Assembly: GCF_900626075.1 (NCBI RefSeq)
Contig: NZ_UYZY01000009.1
Span: 1 to 64,000 of the forward strand
Reading direction: 5' to 3'
Origin: Clostridium transplantifaecale
Lineage (GTDB): Bacteria > Bacillota > Clostridia > Lachnospirales > Lachnospiraceae
Length of the DNA: 64,000 bases
The notes below the pieces were generated by a model. It saw only the letters and a program-made list of their open reading frames with translations. It was not told where the DNA came from and searched no databases. The translations under genes were made by a program, and so were the position numbers. This document shows, piece after piece, positions 1 to 8,794 of this stretch. Numbering within the stretch: position 1 is the first letter of the stretch; every line of letters begins with the position of its first letter.

Positions 1-708
1 CGCTCGTGGGAGTACATAATGGTACTAACCTCGAAAAGACCTCGGTAAGTACCAATGAACTCCCAGGTTCCCTCCGGAATCTTTTTCTCCCTTCTTCCCC
101 GCAGGAAGGTTATGGCCGGGACGAAAGACTCAGCCCAGGACGTCTGCCCGGCCCCCGGCCTGCGGAGGCTGATTTGTCCTCTTTCTTCAATGGGGGAGGC
201 GCTTGTCGCTGCCACTACGTTTCCCCAAATACCGGAAAACTGCATCCTGTTCACTATGAGACTGTGTAAGCTTATAAGCTTAGAGTGTTTATTCTGACAC
301 TCTTTTTATGCAGCCCATGATGTCGTCAGAATGTAAAATAGTTACGACTATATCGTGGCCACGACAATACCACCTCCCCACTTGACGAAAGAGACAATCA
401 GCCCCTGACGCCGGCGGACGGGGCAACACACTTCGCTGAGTCTTCAGTCCCGCCGACAACCTGCCCGGGGAAGGAAGGAGAAAACTTTCCGAAGGGAGAC
501 CTTGGAATCCGCCAGTGCTTGCTGAGGTTTCTCACGAAGCTAGCATCCGCTGCGCATTCCACAAGCGGGAGCGAGTCCCCGCAGGAATTTTTTCTCCTGG
601 ATTCCCCCCTCACCACAACCTGCAAACCGGGACTGAAGACTCATACACAACCTCCACCACCCCGTCCGCCGTCTTACAGAGGCGTCCTCACATCTCAACT
701 AAATCCCC
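1..708 (-). repeat. Long palindromic intergenic repeat, copy A (cut by window edge)
   Basis: Reverse-oriented copy of the repeat seen whole at 24601-25460 and 54659-55676. Reading leftwards from 708 it has the end sequence AAATCCCC (701-708), a half-unit with the GACTGAAGACTC core (about 390-690), a central palindrome at 267-282 (TAAGCTTATAAGCTTA), and most of the second half-unit with the GACGAAAGACTC core. The window begins inside that second half-unit, so about 150 bp are missing. It lies 3' of the minus-strand ATPase gene, 144 bp from its stop. The open frames here have no ribosome binding site and are by-products of the conserved DNA. Confidence 0.85.
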
Positions 709-851
709 ATGGTTCTGTCAAATGTAGATGTATTGTTTCAAAACTTCTCGCAGGCTGTTATTTTATTTGGGCACCAATCGGGCACCATTTCACGGTCTTG
801 TTCATCTGTTTATATTGCGGGAAACCCTGTATTCATGCGAATTTCATCAAG

Positions 852-1613
852 TCATGCCCTTACAATTACGGATCGTCTGCCTATCCGCACGAGTTCCGTA
901 TCAACTCCGTAGGCTTCTCTTATCTGATCCGGTGTCAGAACTTCCTCAGGAATTCCCTGGGCGACAACCGTTCCTCCGGAGAGCAGGACGGTGCGGTCCG
1001 CATAGTCTAAAGCCAGATTCAGATCGTGGATGACGGCTGCAACGGTGATGCCGTTCCGGCTGATGCGGTGCAGCAGGTCCATGACCTCATACTGATATTT
1101 TAAATCGAGACTGCTGGTGGGTTCGTCTAAAAGCAGTACCTGAGGTTCCTGGGCGATGGCCCTTGCGATCAGCACCCGCTGGCGTTCTCCGCCGCTGAGC
1201 TGGTTAAACGGCCGGAACGCATAGTCTTTCAGACGGAATTCCTCTATTACTTCCGATACTTTTTCCAGATCATGTTTTCCTGCCTTCATTCCCATGTGGG
1301 GAAGGCGGCCGGACAGCACGATTTCCATTACATTCAGAGCGCATTCCGTCTGGGTATTCTGTGGCACATAGCCGAAAATGCCGGCTCTCTCCCGGACGGT
1401 AAGCTTCCCTGTTTTCGTTTCATTCCAACGCACGCATTCGGGATCTGCCTTAAGAAGTCCGTTGATGCAGCGCAGCAGCGTTGACTTTCCTGCACCGTTG
1501 CCGCCGAGGAATGCGCAGAAGGTTCCCGGCTCGACGCGGAATGATACATTCTTTAAAACTTTCCTGTGTCCGTAGGAAAAGTTCAGTCCCAGGACCTCTA
1601 ATCCGTTCATCAT
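852..1613 (-). CDS. ABC transporter ATP-binding protein, BtuD/FecE type
   Basis: ATPase of the binding-protein-dependent importer encoded by the next two genes upstream; it powers substrate uptake from the cytoplasmic face. All nucleotide-binding motifs are present: Walker A GGNGAGKST (37-45), Q-loop Q85, signature LSGGE (139-143), Walker B VLLLDEP (159-165) and H-loop His196. At 253 residues it is normal for the FepC/FecE/BtuD family. The open frame extends 36 codons further upstream inside the permease gene. I start it at 1613 because a GGGGGAGGAAGAGG stretch lies just before that ATG, giving 5 nt spacing from the permease stop. The family transports iron-siderophores, haem or cobalamin. 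The cobalamin riboswitch ahead of the operon favours corrinoids. Confidence 0.92.
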   Translation of the reverse strand: MMNGLEVLGLNFSYGHRKVLKNVSFRVEPGTFCAFLGGNGAGKSTLLRCINGLLKADPECVRWNETKTGKLTVRERAGIFGYVPQNTQTECALNVMEIVLSGRLPHMGMKAGKHDLEKVSEVIEEFRLKDYAFRPFNQLSGGERQRVLIARAIAQEPQVLLLDEPTSSLDLKYQYEVMDLLHRISRNGITVAAVIHDLNLALDYADRTVLLSGGTVVAQGIPEEVLTPDQIREAYGVDTELVRIGRRSVIVRA

Positions 1614-1618
1614 ATCAT

Positions 1619-2683
1619 TCACAGCCTCTTCCTCCCCCGGAAAATCAGATATAAGAACAGCGGGACGCCTACGTAGGATACGACGATTCCCACCGGGATC
1701 ATGGTAGGGGAAAATGCGCACCGTCCGATGGTATCCGCCGCCAGAACCAGGGCCGCTCCCGTGATGGCGGAGAGAGGGAGCAAAAGCCTGTGATCGCCGC
1801 CGATTATCATCCTGGACATATGGGGGGCCACGAGGCCGACGAATCCGATAATGCCGGTGAAGCTGACAATAGCCGCAGTAAGCAGCGTGATGCAGCCTCC
1901 CGTCAGGATCCGGGTTCGTTTTACATGGATTCCAAGGGCGGCTGCGCTCTCATCCGAGCCGGCGGCGATCATGTTAAACGCCCAGGCCTGGCTTTGGAAT
2001 ACAGGCAGCGTAATCAGCAGAAAGAGCGCCATGACGGCAATATCCTTCCATCCGACGGCGGTGAGGCTGCCGAAGGTCCAGTGTATGATGGCCGGAAGCT
2101 GCTGTTCGTTGGCGATAAACTGCATCGTCGAGTTGAGTGCATTGAAAAAATAGTTCAGGGCGATGCCCGTCAGCACCAGGGTTTCTGAACCGAGCCCCTT
2201 CAGGCTGGAAAGCCCATAGACAAAAGCGGCACAGAGCAGCGCCATGAAAAAGGCGGCCAAAACCGTGGCCGTTTTCTGAAGATGGACGGGGAATCCGCCA
2301 AAGACAATCACCGCGGCTGCGCCCAGGGCAGCGGCTCCGGAGAGTCCGGTGGTAAATGGGCTGGCCATCTGGTTGCCTGTAATTGCCTGCATCCCCGTTC
2401 CGGCTATGCCGAGGCCTGCGCCCGCAGTGAGAGCGGCTGCGACGCGGGGCAGCCGCAGCAGGAGAAGGACGTTCAGTTCTTTGGGGCTGAGCGGCTGGAC
2501 GGTTATGAAACGTTCTGTAAACGGCAGCCAGGTGACGGCCAGACGGGCCGGAGTGAGATCCGCCACACCGAGGCAGACGGCGGCGGCAGCAAGCGCGCAG
2601 AGAGCGGCGGTAGCCAGAAGGATCCAAAGAATTTTCCGGCGGATCAGGGGTTTATATTCGCTGGTCAGCGTATTAAAAGACAT
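1619..2683 (-). CDS. ABC transporter permease, FecCD/BtuC family
   Basis: Integral membrane permease of 354 residues, probably with about ten transmembrane helices, that forms the homodimeric channel for the lipoprotein-delivered substrate. Recognisable FecCD features are the N-terminal hydrophobic anchor, the glycine-rich GAGLGIAGTGMQ segment near residue 90, and the conserved GFVGLVAPHMSR segment near residue 285, which holds the coupling region contacting the ATPase. TTAAGGAG lies 9-10 nt before the ATG. It ends 5 nt before the ATPase gene and starts 122 nt after the binding-protein gene, so the order is binding protein, permease, ATPase. Substrate class is inferred from the riboswitch. 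Confidence 0.93.
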   Translation of the reverse strand: MSFNTLTSEYKPLIRRKILWILLATAALCALAAAAVCLGVADLTPARLAVTWLPFTERFITVQPLSPKELNVLLLLRLPRVAAALTAGAGLGIAGTGMQAITGNQMASPFTTGLSGAAALGAAAVIVFGGFPVHLQKTATVLAAFFMALLCAAFVYGLSSLKGLGSETLVLTGIALNYFFNALNSTMQFIANEQQLPAIIHWTFGSLTAVGWKDIAVMALFLLITLPVFQSQAWAFNMIAAGSDESAAALGIHVKRTRILTGGCITLLTAAIVSFTGIIGFVGLVAPHMSRMIIGGDHRLLLPLSAITGAALVLAADTIGRCAFSPTMIPVGIVVSYVGVPLFLYLIFRGRKRL

Positions 2684-2710
2684 AAAAATAATCTCCTTAA
2701 TTTAAAATCA

Positions 2711-2796
2711 GCCCGCATGCCGGATGAAAACGGACTGCGGGCGGACTGCCGGACGGTATCCGGCGCAGCCTGGTTAGAAAGCCGCGGCCCGGATAC
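2711..2796 (-). promoter_or_regulatory. Two hairpins between binding-protein and permease genes
   Basis: Two inverted repeats fill this intercistronic gap: GCCCGCA/TGCGGGC (2711-2717 with 2736-2742) and GTATCCGG/CCGGATAC (2756-2763 with 2789-2796). Neither has a convincing U-run. They could stabilise the binding-protein mRNA or lower permease read-through, as is common in importers that need excess binding protein; that role is inference. Confidence 0.5.
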
Positions 2797-2805
2797 TGCC
2801 TGGAT

Positions 2806-3948
2806 TTATTTTTGTGCGGGAACGTGATAGTAGTGCTGGGCATTTGGCTCAAAACCCTGGTATTTCATCCACTGTTCAAAGATGGCGTCCGGATCCAGAT
2901 CCGTCATTAAATCGGGATAGAGCCATTTGGACATGTAGGCGGCTCCGATCATTTTTCCCAGTCCTCCGCTCATAAAGGCGGTATTGAGATAGAAATTGCC
3001 CTCTTTAACAGCCGTTAATTCCCGGAAACCTTCGCGCTCCATCATGGATTCCGCCTTGGCTGCAAATTCCTCCTGTAAAGGCGCGATGAATACGCCGCTG
3101 TTTCCGACTACTTCCCCTGCATAGACCTTGACAATCAGGTCGGGATCCGCCATCAGAACCTGTTCCGGATCAATATCCTTGCCGGCCAGGGAGGCGTCTC
3201 CGAAAATATTTTTACCGCCGGCCATGAGAATCATATTATGCCAGCCGTCGTTGGAAGTTCCGGGAATGCAGGTGGTATAGTCACCGCCGTACTCCCAGTA
3301 AACAGTTTTAGGTTCTTCTACCTGTTTTAACTGTTCTTTCATATAATCAACCGGTTTCTGATAGAAATCAACCAGTTCTTCCGCCTGATCTTCCTTGCCG
3401 AATAACTGGCCGCAGAGTCTAATCTGCTTTGGCACATCGGAGTTGTCCCATCCGGTGATAACCACAACCTTAATACCGAACGGTTCCAGTTTCTCAATGG
3501 ATTCCTCCACCACGCCGTTTTTGGGAACAACGAGCACCTGAGGATCGAGAGCTACGATCTTTTCATAGTCGTACTCATCTTTGCCAAAAGTTTCGTTCTC
3601 TCCGAACCGGGGCCAGTAGACCTCGTCCTGGGAGGTGTAGATATCCACTCCGACAACGCTGTCCCCGGCTCCTACGGCACGGATTAATTCGTTGTTGTAG
3701 CGGTTTGCAACGCAGGCCCTTGTAATCGGAAGGGTCAGCTCCACCTCACGGCCGATGTCATCCACAAAGACGGTAGTTCCCGCTTCAGCATTTTTGACAT
3801 CTGCCTCTTGGCTTTCTGCGCCTGTTTCAGCAGCAGCGCTTTCCACGGCCGCTGTTGTTTTCGCCTCGTCTGTCTTCGCGGCACAGCCGGCCAGGGAGAG
3901 CATCAATACGGCGGCAATCCCTGCAAATCGTTTTCTGTTCTTTCTCAT
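2806..3948 (-). CDS. Substrate-binding lipoprotein of the corrinoid-type ABC importer
   Basis: Extracellular solute-binding protein of the periplasmic-binding-protein-2 class (BtuF/FhuD fold), membrane-anchored by lipid. From the ATG at 3948 it starts with a basic signal peptide and a lipobox LSLAGC ending at Cys22. A Glu/Ala/Thr-rich linker of about 45 residues follows, then the binding domain, beginning at the strand VDDIGREVEL. The frame is open 19 codons further upstream, but AAAGGAGAT precedes only the ATG at 3948, and the lipobox is placed correctly from there. Length is 380 residues. First gene of the operon, behind the cobalamin riboswitch at 4081-4246. Automatic annotation would probably call it iron-siderophore binding; the riboswitch argues for cobalamin or a precursor. 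Confidence 0.92.
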   Translation of the reverse strand: MRKNRKRFAGIAAVLMLSLAGCAAKTDEAKTTAAVESAAAETGAESQEADVKNAEAGTTVFVDDIGREVELTLPITRACVANRYNNELIRAVGAGDSVVGVDIYTSQDEVYWPRFGENETFGKDEYDYEKIVALDPQVLVVPKNGVVEESIEKLEPFGIKVVVITGWDNSDVPKQIRLCGQLFGKEDQAEELVDFYQKPVDYMKEQLKQVEEPKTVYWEYGGDYTTCIPGTSNDGWHNMILMAGGKNIFGDASLAGKDIDPEQVLMADPDLIVKVYAGEVVGNSGVFIAPLQEEFAAKAESMMEREGFRELTAVKEGNFYLNTAFMSGGLGKMIGAAYMSKWLYPDLMTDLDPDAIFEQWMKYQGFEPNAQHYYHVPAQK

Positions 3949-4080
3949 CTTCGGTAAATCTCCTTTCAACCTGTCTGTAAAATATTGTAGCGCCCTGAAT
4001 TGCAAAACAGAGCATACTTACAAACCCAATCTGGTTATCAGGCTGAAAGGTGATTTTCCCTGTCCCGGAAAATTTCCTCT

Positions 4081-4246
4081 GCAATGCGACTGGCAGGTCT
4101 CCTGGCTTATGATTCGTCCTCCGGATCGCCTTCCCGTTCGAACAGTGGCTGTTTATGATCCTTCGTCATCAATTACAGTAGAGGCAGCTGTGGGGGATTC
4201 TCACCCCGCTTCCCTATTAAAAAGCTTCCGCTTTGCCAATCATTGC
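4081..4246 (-). promoter_or_regulatory. Cobalamin riboswitch
   Basis: Read on the minus strand, this holds the conserved parts of the cobalamin (AdoCbl-type) riboswitch in order: GGGAAGCGGGGTGAGAATCC, then the ACTGTAA segment, GCCACTG, and the B12 box AAGCCAGGAGACCTGCC. Closing stem P1 is visible as GCAATG (4241-4246) with CATTGC (4081-4086). It lies about 130 nt upstream of the binding-protein start with no gene between. Family knowledge: it represses B12 transport or synthesis genes when cobalamin is bound. I did not identify the expression platform; no classical terminator is obvious between 3960 and 4080. Confidence 0.95.
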
Positions 4247-4302
4247 AAATTCAGTTAAAGCGTACTCAGCATATCATAAAATTGGGGTTCAAGCAAGAGG
4301 GG

Positions 4303-4655
4303 GAGGAGAATTGAGATGCGGGACGCTTCTGTGAGATGGCGGACGGGGGAGTGGGGGTGTATGAATCTTCAGTCCCGATGGGTGGGTGTGGTGAGGGGGA
4401 ATCCGGAGAAAAAAATTCCTGCGGGGACACGCTCCCGCTTGTGAAGCGCACAGCGGATGCTAAGCTCGAAAATACCTCGCCAAGCACCGGCGGGCTCCAA
4501 GGTCCCCTTCGGAAAGTTTTTCTCCTCCTTCCCCGGGCAGGTCGTCGACGGGACTGAAGACGCAGCGAAGGGGATTGCCCCGTCCGTCAGCTTCAGAGGC
4601 TGATTGTCCCTTTCGTCAAGTATGGGAAGAGGTATTGTCGCGGGCATGTATGTTC
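4303..4655 (+). repeat. Palindromic repeat, copy B (single half-unit)
   Basis: One half-unit of the repeat family, plus orientation. It matches 54659-55010: end sequence around AATTGAGATGCGGGACGC, the core ATCTTCAGTCCCG with its partner CGGGACTGAAGAC, and the outer stem GGCGGACGGGG pairing with CCCCGTCCG. Similarity stops near 4655, just after ATTGTCGCGG, where full copies enter the central palindrome. It lies between the riboswitch and the divergent WYL regulator. Its left end is more degraded than in copies C-E. Nothing further was recognised in 4656-4913 beyond an AT-rich putative promoter region. Confidence 0.8.
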
Positions 4656-4913
4656 CGTTTCATTAAGGGAGCGTGAATATGTTTTTGGTTTGCTATTCCG
4701 AGTTTATAGTATATACTTTAATTTATGGGAAAAGGAGTTGCAGGATATTCTGCGTTCGGAATTAATGAAATGGGTAAATAACAGGAAATATTAAAACATA
4801 AATGGCTGTAAAGCACAGATAATATACTATATTCCCGTTAGGAATATGTGGCTTCGGCGGGGCCGGAGCCGGGTTTGTGCTTATGGTACCAGTGGAAAAG
4901 AGGAAGCAGACTT

Positions 4914-5822
4914 ATGAAAATCGACCGCCTCATCGGGATCCTTTCCATTCTTCTTCAGCAGGAAAAGGTGACGGCGCCATATCTGGCAGAAAAATTTGAA
5001 GTTTCACGCAGGACAATTAACCGGGACATTGAGGATATTTGCAAAGCAGGGATTCCTATTGTCACATCGCAGGGGCAGAACGGGGGAATCTCTATTATGG
5101 AGGGATACCGGATGGATAAAACCCTGCTCACATCCTCCGACATGCAGGCTATTCTGGCTGGGTTAAAGAGCCTGGACAGTGTGTCGGGATCGAAACGGTA
5201 TCAGCAGTTGATGGAAAAGCTGGCAATGGGTAATTCCTCTGTTTTGGCATCGAATAATCATATTATGATCGACCTGGCGTCCTGGTACCGCACTTCTCTG
5301 GCGCCGAAAATCAGTGTGCTTCAGGCAGCCGTTGAGGACAGGCGGAAGGTGGAATTTAACTATTATGCGCCGGGCGGGGAGAGCAGCCGGAGTATTGAAC
5401 CGTACCTTCTCATTTTTAAATGGTCATCCTGGTATCTGTGGGGATACTGCTGTGAAAAGCAGGACTACCGCCTTTTTAAACTGAACAGAATGACGGATTT
5501 AAAAGCGACGGAGGAACAGTATGAACCCAGGCAGATACCGGTGCCGGATCTGTCGGCAGAGCGTGTTTATCCGTTGGGAATTGATGTGGAGGCCGTTTTT
5601 GAGCCGGATATGAAATGGCGGCTGGTGGAGGAATTCGGCATGGAGAGCTTTGTGGAACAGGAGGACGGACGGCTTAAATTTTCCTTTGGTTTTGCGGACA
5701 AAGAGAACCTGTTCGGATGGCTGCTGAGCTTTGGGGACAGGGTAGAACTGACAAAGCCGGTGGAACTTCGCAGAGAACTTTATGAGATGATGGGACGGCT
5801 TCAAAAAATGTACCGTGAATGA
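4914..5822 (+). CDS. HTH/WYL-domain transcriptional regulator (YafY-like)
   Basis: DNA-binding regulator of 302 residues. An N-terminal DeoR-type winged helix (residues 1-55, recognition helix around SRRTINRDIE) is followed by a WYL domain. The name-giving Trp-Tyr-Leu is at 173-175 inside SSWYLWGY, and a C-terminal WCX-like extension ends the protein. WYL domains bind small ligands or nucleic acid and switch regulator activity. The open frame starts 22 codons earlier, but the AGAGGAAG site precedes the ATG at 4914 and the helix-turn-helix begins normally there. It leads a same-strand run with two GyrI-like proteins and a GNAT-YoaP protein, which may be its targets (inference). The ligand is unknown. 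Confidence 0.88.
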   Translation: MKIDRLIGILSILLQQEKVTAPYLAEKFEVSRRTINRDIEDICKAGIPIVTSQGQNGGISIMEGYRMDKTLLTSSDMQAILAGLKSLDSVSGSKRYQQLMEKLAMGNSSVLASNNHIMIDLASWYRTSLAPKISVLQAAVEDRRKVEFNYYAPGGESSRSIEPYLLIFKWSSWYLWGYCCEKQDYRLFKLNRMTDLKATEEQYEPRQIPVPDLSAERVYPLGIDVEAVFEPDMKWRLVEEFGMESFVEQEDGRLKFSFGFADKENLFGWLLSFGDRVELTKPVELRRELYEMMGRLQKMYRE

Positions 5823-5892
5823 TGACGCACAGATGTCATGTTTCATATGGTATGCTTTGTCTATCAGAAAATAAGACAGGAGAAAAGAAACA

Positions 5893-6351
5893 ATGGAATA
5901 TGAGATTGTAAAATTAGAAGAGAAAAAAGCAGCAGGAATTAAGGCGAGAACAAATAATATGTCCCCGGATATGGGAGCGGTAATCGGAGGTCTGTGGGGG
6001 AGATTTTATTCCGAGGGAATCTATGAGTCCATTCCTGGAAAAACGAATGATAAAGTCCTGGGAATTTATACAGAATATGACAAAGACGCGGCGTCGGATT
6101 ACACCATTGTCGTTGCATGTGAGGTAGATGGGAAAGAGGAACTTCCCGGGGATGCGGTCCTTGTAACAATTCCGGCCGGAAATTATGCCAGATTTATTGC
6201 GAAGGGCGAGCTCCATGAGGCGGTTGCAAAATGCTGGCAGGAGATTTGGAGTATGGATCTGCCAAGGACCTTTGCCTGCGATTTTGAGGAGTATCAAAAT
6301 GACGGCATGGACGAGACCGAGATACACATCTATGTAGGTTTAAAGGAATAA
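5893..6351 (+). CDS. Stand-alone GyrI-like effector-binding domain protein
   Basis: Small cytosolic protein of 152 residues made only of a GyrI-like/SBMC (AraC effector-binding) domain, as in Cass2-type and Rob C-terminal proteins. The fold signature is seen in the first strand YEIVKLEEKKAAGI, the LWGRFY helix, the conserved LGIYTEYD strand and the closing TEIHIYVGL strand. These domains have a pocket for hydrophobic, often cationic, compounds and some have hydrolase or sequestering roles. A clear AGGAGAAAAG site precedes the ATG by 5-6 nt. It is 70 nt downstream of the WYL regulator and upstream of a second GyrI-like protein. No DNA-binding domain, so it is not itself a regulator. Confidence 0.85.
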   Translation: MEYEIVKLEEKKAAGIKARTNNMSPDMGAVIGGLWGRFYSEGIYESIPGKTNDKVLGIYTEYDKDAASDYTIVVACEVDGKEELPGDAVLVTIPAGNYARFIAKGELHEAVAKCWQEIWSMDLPRTFACDFEEYQNDGMDETEIHIYVGLKE

Positions 6352-6448
6352 AGACATGAAGGTCCGCAGCCTGCCGGCGAACGCATGCTGCGAAAAATAA
6401 CATGTACTGAGAAGATGTGCGGGAAAAGGCACCAAGGAGGGTGAGGAT

Positions 6449-7444
6449 ATGGCTTCAAGCATGGAATTTGTTCAATATGCGACAGACCAGATGAGAAATG
6501 CAGGGGAAATTACCTGGAAAAAGATGTTTGGGGAATACGGCATCTACTGTGACGGTAAGATAATCGGCCTGATCTGTGACAATCAGCTCTTTATCAAAAT
6601 CACGGAGGCGGGGAAAAAACTATGTCCCGATTTTGAGGAGGAGGCGCCCTATGAGGGATCTAAGCCGTTTCTGCTGGTGGAGGACATCGATGACAAGGAA
6701 TTACTGACTGAACTGGTTGTGGAGACATTCAGGGAACTTCCCATGCCTGCGCCCAAGAAGAAAAAAATGGAAAAGCGGGTGAAGCCGGAGACGGTGCCCG
6801 GGGAGAAAGTAGATTTTAAGAAACGTGACAAGCTCCTTTACCAGCCGGGGAAGAAACCGTCCATCGTGGATGTGCCGGAGATGACGTTTTTTGCAGTAAA
6901 AGGTTCCGGTGATCCCAATACCTCCGAAGAATATAAAGAGGCGGTGGGAGCATTGTATGCCTTGTCCTATACCGTAAAGATGAGTAAGATGGGGAGCCAG
7001 TGCCCTCCCGGATATTTTGATTATGTAGTGCCTCCGTTGGAGGGACTGTGGCTGGTGGACGACCGTGGATTTGACGGAACTAATATCACGGATAAGAGCC
7101 AGTTCCAATGGATCTCCATGATCCGGCAGCCCGACTTTGTGACGGACGAGGTGTTTGAACAGGCCAAAGAAAGCTGCAGCAGGAAAAAACCGGAGATTGA
7201 TCTGTCAAAGGTCCGTCTGGTAAAATATACGGAGGGACTTTGCGCCCAGATTATGCATATCGGACCATATGACAGTGAGCCGGAGACGATTGAACGGATG
7301 GAGTGTTTTACCGAAGAGAACGGTTATGAGACAGACATAAACGACAAACGGCCCCACCATGAAATCTATCTGAACGATCCGAGAAAAACGTCCCCGGAGA
7401 AAATGAAGACAGTTATCAGGCACCCGGTGAAAAAAAGAGATTAG
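6449..7444 (+). CDS. TfoX N-terminal domain fused to GyrI-like domain
   Basis: Two-domain protein of 331 residues. Residues 1-95 match the TfoX N-terminal domain: the opening FVQYATDQMRNAGEITWKKM is typical, followed by FGEYGIYCDGKIIGL. A Lys/Pro-rich linker (about 95-125) leads to a GyrI-like small-molecule-binding domain (about 130-325), recognised by LYQPGKKPSIVDVPEMTFFA, the GLWLVDD strand and the closing PHHEIYLNDPR. Each domain is usually found alone. It has a good GGAGGGTGAGG site and lies 97 nt after the stand-alone GyrI-like gene. TfoX proteins are best known from competence regulation in Proteobacteria; that role should not be assumed here. Probable ligand-binding protein of unknown process. 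Confidence 0.85.
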   Translation: MASSMEFVQYATDQMRNAGEITWKKMFGEYGIYCDGKIIGLICDNQLFIKITEAGKKLCPDFEEEAPYEGSKPFLLVEDIDDKELLTELVVETFRELPMPAPKKKKMEKRVKPETVPGEKVDFKKRDKLLYQPGKKPSIVDVPEMTFFAVKGSGDPNTSEEYKEAVGALYALSYTVKMSKMGSQCPPGYFDYVVPPLEGLWLVDDRGFDGTNITDKSQFQWISMIRQPDFVTDEVFEQAKESCSRKKPEIDLSKVRLVKYTEGLCAQIMHIGPYDSEPETIERMECFTEENGYETDINDKRPHHEIYLNDPRKTSPEKMKTVIRHPVKKRD

Positions 7445-7510
7445 TGTGCCGGCACGCCGGAGAGAACGGATGGGAAGGCGTTATGCACGCAGTATGAGGG
7501 AGGCGTCATT

Positions 7511-8266
7511 TTGGAGATTATAACAGTTACGAAGGAAAATCTGGATAAAGAGCACATCTGCTGTGCCATTTCCAGCAACAGGGACTGCCAGGTATTGTCG
7601 AAGAAAAACTGGCTTTCAGAGCGGTTTGATGACGGCCTTGTTTTCAAAAAAGGAGATGTGCGCGGAAAATGCTTTATCGAATACATTCCGGCGGAAAAGG
7701 CCTGGGCGCCTGTCGAAGCGGACGGATACATGTATATTGACTGCATGTGGGTTGCAGGACAATATAAGGGGCAGGGAAATGCCGCGCTTCTTCTGGATGA
7801 ATGCATCCGTGACAGCAGGGAAAAGGGGAAGAAAGGACTCGTGATCCTCTCTTCAAAGAAAAAAATGCCGTTTCTGGCAGAGCCGAAGTTCCTGCGATAT
7901 AAAGGCTTTCTCACCGCAGACACAGCAGAGCCGTTTTACGAACTGCTCTATCTTCCTTTTGAAGACGGCGCCCATAAACCGCGCTTTAAAGAACAGGTCA
8001 AACAGCCCCGAATCGAAGAGCAGGGATTTGTGCTTTATTATGCGAACCAGTGTCCTTTTACGGCCAAATACGTTCCTCTGATCGAGGCGGCGGCCAAAGA
8101 AAAAGGAGCGCCGTTCCGGTCGATCCGTTTTGAGACTACGGAACAGGCCCGGAATGCCCCGGCGCCGTTTACGAGCTACAGTCTGTTTTATAATGGAGAA
8201 TTTGTGACAAATGAAATACTCTCCGTACCGAAATTTGTGAAGCTGATGGAAGCAAAAAGAGGGTGA
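7511..8266 (+). CDS. GNAT acetyltransferase with C-terminal YoaP-like domain
   Basis: Protein of 251 residues. The N-terminal half is a GNAT domain, with the acetyl-CoA loop at QYKGQGNAALLL (about residues 87-98) after the WVAG strand. The C-terminal part (about 165-250) resembles the YoaP domain, a thioredoxin-like fold with VLYYANQCPFTAKYVP and a single cysteine where redox proteins have CxxC. The start is a TTG at 7511; AGGGAGG lies about 7 nt upstream and no ATG fits. It closes the same-strand run begun by the WYL regulator. Acyl acceptor unknown; YoaP-type proteins are often annotated only as N-acetyltransferases. Confidence 0.82.
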   Translation: MEIITVTKENLDKEHICCAISSNRDCQVLSKKNWLSERFDDGLVFKKGDVRGKCFIEYIPAEKAWAPVEADGYMYIDCMWVAGQYKGQGNAALLLDECIRDSREKGKKGLVILSSKKKMPFLAEPKFLRYKGFLTADTAEPFYELLYLPFEDGAHKPRFKEQVKQPRIEEQGFVLYYANQCPFTAKYVPLIEAAAKEKGAPFRSIRFETTEQARNAPAPFTSYSLFYNGEFVTNEILSVPKFVKLMEAKRG

Positions 8267-8794
8267 CCGGCAGATAATAGGGAAATTTATCACATATTCG
8301 GCAGTGGAAAAAGAACTCGTAGAAGAAGGATTTGGAGCCATATCCCGTATTGCAGATGGATTAAAACCCGATAAGAAATATTTAATCTGCCGGCAGGAAT
8401 ATTAGATAAGAGCTTAAGCAAGATAATCATCAGGAAGGCGGAGACAGCAGGACGGAAGTTTTTATGCCTGGAAATCTAAACTATGAGTCAGTTACGGCTT
8501 TAGTCTGGATTTTCAGGCATATTTTATGTCACTAAATTGCACGTAAAGATACAAAAAAAGCTGCAGAGCCATCTATTAGAAAACGTGTACCTTTACCCGC
8601 AGCATCTGTCACAGAATAAGAGGATGCAATCACTTTACTTTTGATGGGGAACCCCTTATAATTAAGTTCATACTTAGACAAATTTCACAACATGCGCTAC
8701 ATAAGACTGGTGCAATCTGTGTCCGTTAAAAGGGTGATGATTTTCCGCACTTGTCACGTTTCAAAACTTCGTGTTGACAAAGGAGATAACTGTT
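8267..8794 (+). other. Gene-poor stretch with decayed coding fragments
   Basis: No convincing gene. Bases 8281-8404 read as a 40-codon plus-strand fragment ending at TAG with no start codon; it looks like the tail of a lost gene. On the minus strand, 8532-8681 reads as 49 codons from a TTG without a ribosome binding site, another possible remnant. I recognise neither. Just before the next gene is an AT-rich stretch that could hold its promoter. This marks the left edge of a region that looks acquired. Confidence 0.5.

Noticed and set aside
6..297. Overlapping frames of 87 and 80 codons in repeat copy A, with a relative at 25073-25264
   Set aside because: No ribosome binding site, both lie in repeat DNA, and the related peptides are explained by conservation of the repeat itself.
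1974..2627. 217-codon minus-strand frame inside the permease gene
   Set aside because: Alternate frame of a clear permease; peptide is Arg/Pro/His-rich as expected for a shadow.
852..3948. Iron-siderophore importer naming
   Set aside because: Family homology alone allows it, but the upstream cobalamin riboswitch points to corrinoids.
3827..4084. 85-codon frame just after the cobalamin riboswitch
   Set aside because: It overlaps the binding-protein signal peptide in another frame and has no ribosome binding site.
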